A stretch of DNA of 64,000 nt from Carboxylicivirga linearis (GTDB taxonomy: Bacteria > Bacteroidota > Bacteroidia > Bacteroidales > Marinilabiliaceae): positions 682,001 through 746,000 of the forward strand of contig NZ_JAGUCO010000001.1 in the NCBI RefSeq assembly GCF_018271995.1, read 5' to 3'. A program made the position numbers and the translations under genes. Below, one piece after another: positions 61,752 to 64,000 of the stretch (within the stretch, counting starts at the first letter, position 1; every line of letters starts with the position of its first letter). A model generated the notes under the pieces. It worked only from the letters and a program-made list of their open reading frames with translations, was not told the origin of the DNA and ran no database searches.

Positions 61752-64000
61752 ATGAAGAAAGTACTTTTAGCGCTTTCGTTTATGGTTATTGTGGGATTGC
61801 AGGCACTTTTTGCCCAAACTACAAATATAACCGGTAAAGTAACTGATGCAAATGATGGTATGGCTATACCTGGTGTATCAGTTTTTGTAAAAGGAACAAC
61901 TGTTGGTACTGTAACAAAACCTGACGGTACATACAGTTTAGCCGTTCCTAATGATGCAACAACTTTAGTATTCTCGTTTGTAGGGATGACTACGCAAGAA
62001 GTTGAAATTGCTGGTCAATCAACAATCAGTGTCTCAATGTCTAGCGATGCTGAGGATATTGATGAAGTAATTGTGGTTGCATATGGTACATCAACAAAAG
62101 GATCTTATACTGGATCTGCTGCAGTAGTTGATGCAGAAGCGATTGAGAAACGCCAAGTCTCTAATATATCGCAGGCTTTGGCAGGTTCAGCTGCTGGAGT
62201 TCAGGTTCTTAGTAATAATGGTCAGCCTGGTGCAGATGCAACTATACGTATTAGGGGAGTTGGTTCTATTAATGCAGACTCAGATCCTTTATACGTTTTA
62301 GATGGGGTTCCATTTGATGGGGATTTATCATCAATTAACTCATCTGATATCGAATCGATGACTGTTTTAAAAGATGCAGCCTCAACTGCACTTTATGGAT
62401 CGCGAGGAGCCAATGGTATTATCATGATCACAACTAAAAAAGGTAAAGCAGGTAGAGTTGTAGTTAATTTTGATGCAAAGTACGGAATGAACTCACGTGC
62501 TCTTGAAAACTATGATGTGTTAACTAGTCCACAGAATTATTACGAGAGAGCTTACGAGTCAATTTATAATGCAGGATTAGGTATGAATCTAACGCCTGTT
62601 GAAGCGAATATTTATGCTAATGAAACTATTACCTCAAATGGTGATGGAGGATTAGGATATCAAGTTTATACCGTTCCTGATGGAGAGAATCTGATTGGGG
62701 CTAATGGAAAACTAAATCCTAACGCGACTTTGGGATATAGTGATGGACAGTACTATTATACTCCTGATAATTGGGCTGATGAAACTTTTACTTCAAATCC
62801 TAGACAGGAATATAATCTATCTATTTCTGCTGGTTCACAAAGTAACTCTTTCTATATGTCTTTTGGATATTTAGATGATAATGGTGTTGTCGATGGGTCT
62901 GGATTCACTCGTTTTTCTGGACGGTTAAAAGGTGATCAAAAGATTAATGATTGGTTAAAAGTGGGAGCTAACGTTAATATTAATAGCATAGAAAGTAACT
63001 ATCCTTCAGAACAAACTGAAGTTAGTTCTAGTGGAAATGCATTCTTTATTGCTAATTACATTGCTCCAATTTACCCAATATATGTAAGAGATTCTGAGAC
63101 TATGCAAATTTTGCAGAATAATGGTCGTAATTTATATGACTATGGTGATGGTGTAAGTACTAATTTTGATCGTCCATTTATGTCTATTGCTAACCCTGCA
63201 GGAGATCTTAAGTACAATAAGAGAGACTACATAATGGATGTTGTAAATTCTAGTTGGTTTGCAGAAATTTCTCCTATTGAAGGTCTTAAGATAAATGCAC
63301 GTTATGGTTTGAATGTAGATAATACACGCTATAATGATCTTGGAAATGCATATATGGGCCAGAGCGCCGCATATGGAGGTACCGCTTGGCAACAAGCATA
63401 CAGGACTGTTGGATTTAACCAACAATATGTTGCAAATTATCAATTCTCAATACAAGATGAGAATCAGATAGATATTACAGCTGGTTATGATGGATATAAT
63501 TATACTTATGAGTATAATTTTGCTTCTGGACAAAACCTATACAATCCTGAATCTTATTATGTAAGTAATGCCATTGACCAATTACGTGGAGGTGGTAAGA
63601 AGGATGAATATGCAACTCAAGGTATCTTTGGACGTGTAAATTATTCATTAAGAGACACCTATTTCTTTAATGTGGCTTACAGAAGGGATGCTTCATCTCG
63701 TTTTCATCCTGATAATCGTTGGGGTAATTTCTATTCGGCAAGTGCAGCTTGGATGATTACTAATGAGTCATTTATGAGTTCTCTGTCTTGGATTAATATG
63801 TTAAAATTGAAAGCTTCTTATGGAGAGCAAGGAAATGATGCTATAGGTAATTATTATGCCTATATGGATCAATTTGAAGTAGGTGGTGCAGATGGCGTTT
63901 TCTCAGATGGAGCGCTAGCATATAAAGGTAATCCAGATTTAACATGGGAGACATCAACTACTTATAATGTAGGAGTTGATTTTGCTTTTCTTGCTCACAG
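61752..64000 (+). CDS. SusC/RagA-type TonB-dependent outer-membrane receptor (5' part)
   Basis: 749 codons from ATG 61752 run off the right edge without a stop. A signal peptide (MKKVLLALSFMVIVGLQALF, cleaved near AQT) is followed by a carboxypeptidase-like beta-sandwich domain (about 25-105), a TonB-box-like 'DEVIVVAYG' segment, the plug domain with 'VLDGVPFDG' and 'TALYGSRGANGIIMITTKKG', then barrel strands. SusC proteins import glycans or peptides across the outer membrane with a SusD lipoprotein lid; the SusD gene would lie beyond the window. Confidence 0.93.
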   Translation, partial: MKKVLLALSFMVIVGLQALFAQTTNITGKVTDANDGMAIPGVSVFVKGTTVGTVTKPDGTYSLAVPNDATTLVFSFVGMTTQEVEIAGQSTISVSMSSDAEDIDEVIVVAYGTSTKGSYTGSAAVVDAEAIEKRQVSNISQALAGSAAGVQVLSNNGQPGADATIRIRGVGSINADSDPLYVLDGVPFDGDLSSINSSDIESMTVLKDAASTALYGSRGANGIIMITTKKGKAGRVVVNFDAKYGMNSRALENYDVLTSPQNYYERAYESIYNAGLGMNLTPVEANIYANETITSNGDGGLGYQVYTVPDGENLIGANGKLNPNATLGYSDGQYYYTPDNWADETFTSNPRQEYNLSISAGSQSNSFYMSFGYLDDNGVVDGSGFTRFSGRLKGDQKINDWLKVGANVNINSIESNYPSEQTEVSSSGNAFFIANYIAPIYPIYVRDSETMQILQNNGRNLYDYGDGVSTNFDRPFMSIANPAGDLKYNKRDYIMDVVNSSWFAEISPIEGLKINARYGLNVDNTRYNDLGNAYMGQSAAYGGTAWQQAYRTVGFNQQYVANYQFSIQDENQIDITAGYDGYNYTYEYNFASGQNLYNPESYYVSNAIDQLRGGGKKDEYATQGIFGRVNYSLRDTYFFNVAYRRDASSRFHPDNRWGNFYSASAAWMITNESFMSSLSWINMLKLKASYGEQGNDAIGNYYAYMDQFEVGGADGVFSDGALAYKGNPDLTWETSTTYNVGVDFAFLAH

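Overview
The window looks like a chromosomal segment of a free-living Bacteroidota, most likely the Bacteroidales/Marinilabiliales side of the phylum. The evidence is a SusC-type TonB-dependent receptor, an ECF sigma/DUF6249 cluster, DUF4831, DUF3810 and HU-HIG proteins, a V-type ATPase operon carrying a DUF2764 gene, AT-rich DNA, and mostly Shine-Dalgarno-free starts with several TAnnTTTG promoter boxes. Species cannot be named from the sequence alone.

Layout. 1-3.7 kb: a GH20 hexosaminidase (3' end outside the window) and a CstA peptide transporter, separated by a structured dispersed repeat. 3.8-22.9 kb: a minus-strand two-component system (kinase plus NtrC-type sigma-54 activator), divergent from a large plus-strand array of one periplasmic adaptor, five MacB/FtsX-type permeases and two LolD/MacB-type ATPases. 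The array carries a DUF559 repeat element, an emptied copy of it, and a ghost permease 3' end. Two blocks of the array start with the same palindromic operator and sigma-54-like promoter at identical spacing, so they are probably one regulon of the adjacent activator. 22.9-24.9 kb: a gene-poor stretch packed with structured repeats around an HU-like gene. 24.9-29.2 kb: small membrane and envelope proteins (DUF3810, DUF4412, STAS/SEC14-like, Imm17-like, DUF6249) and an ECF sigma factor with a likely partner.

29.4-33.3 kb (minus): selD-mnmH (tRNA 2-selenouridine), guaC and a nitroreductase. 33.4-38.8 kb: a large beta-propeller sensor kinase, then an Lrp/AsnC regulator divergent from a Cys/Met-metabolism PLP enzyme. 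38.9-45.8 kb: a TetR-controlled RND efflux operon (tetR, adaptor lipoprotein, RND pump, degenerate crotonase-like protein, TolC) with matching operator half-sites before tetR and before the adaptor. 46.4-53.6 kb: a V-type ATPase operon (A-B-E-DUF2764-D-I-K) whose K subunit carries the residues of a sodium site. 53.7-61.3 kb: a small unknown protein, a universal stress protein, a POT peptide transporter, the NAD(P)HX repair enzyme, a DUF4831 lipoprotein and a PepD-type peptidase. 61.75 kb to the end: the start of a SusC/RagA receptor.

No tRNA, rRNA operon, CRISPR array, integrase or intact transposase gene was recognised. The points most worth attention are the shared operator/promoter architecture of the permease array, the DUF559 element with its empty partner and ghost gene, the dispersed hairpin repeats, and the crotonase-like gene inside the efflux operon.
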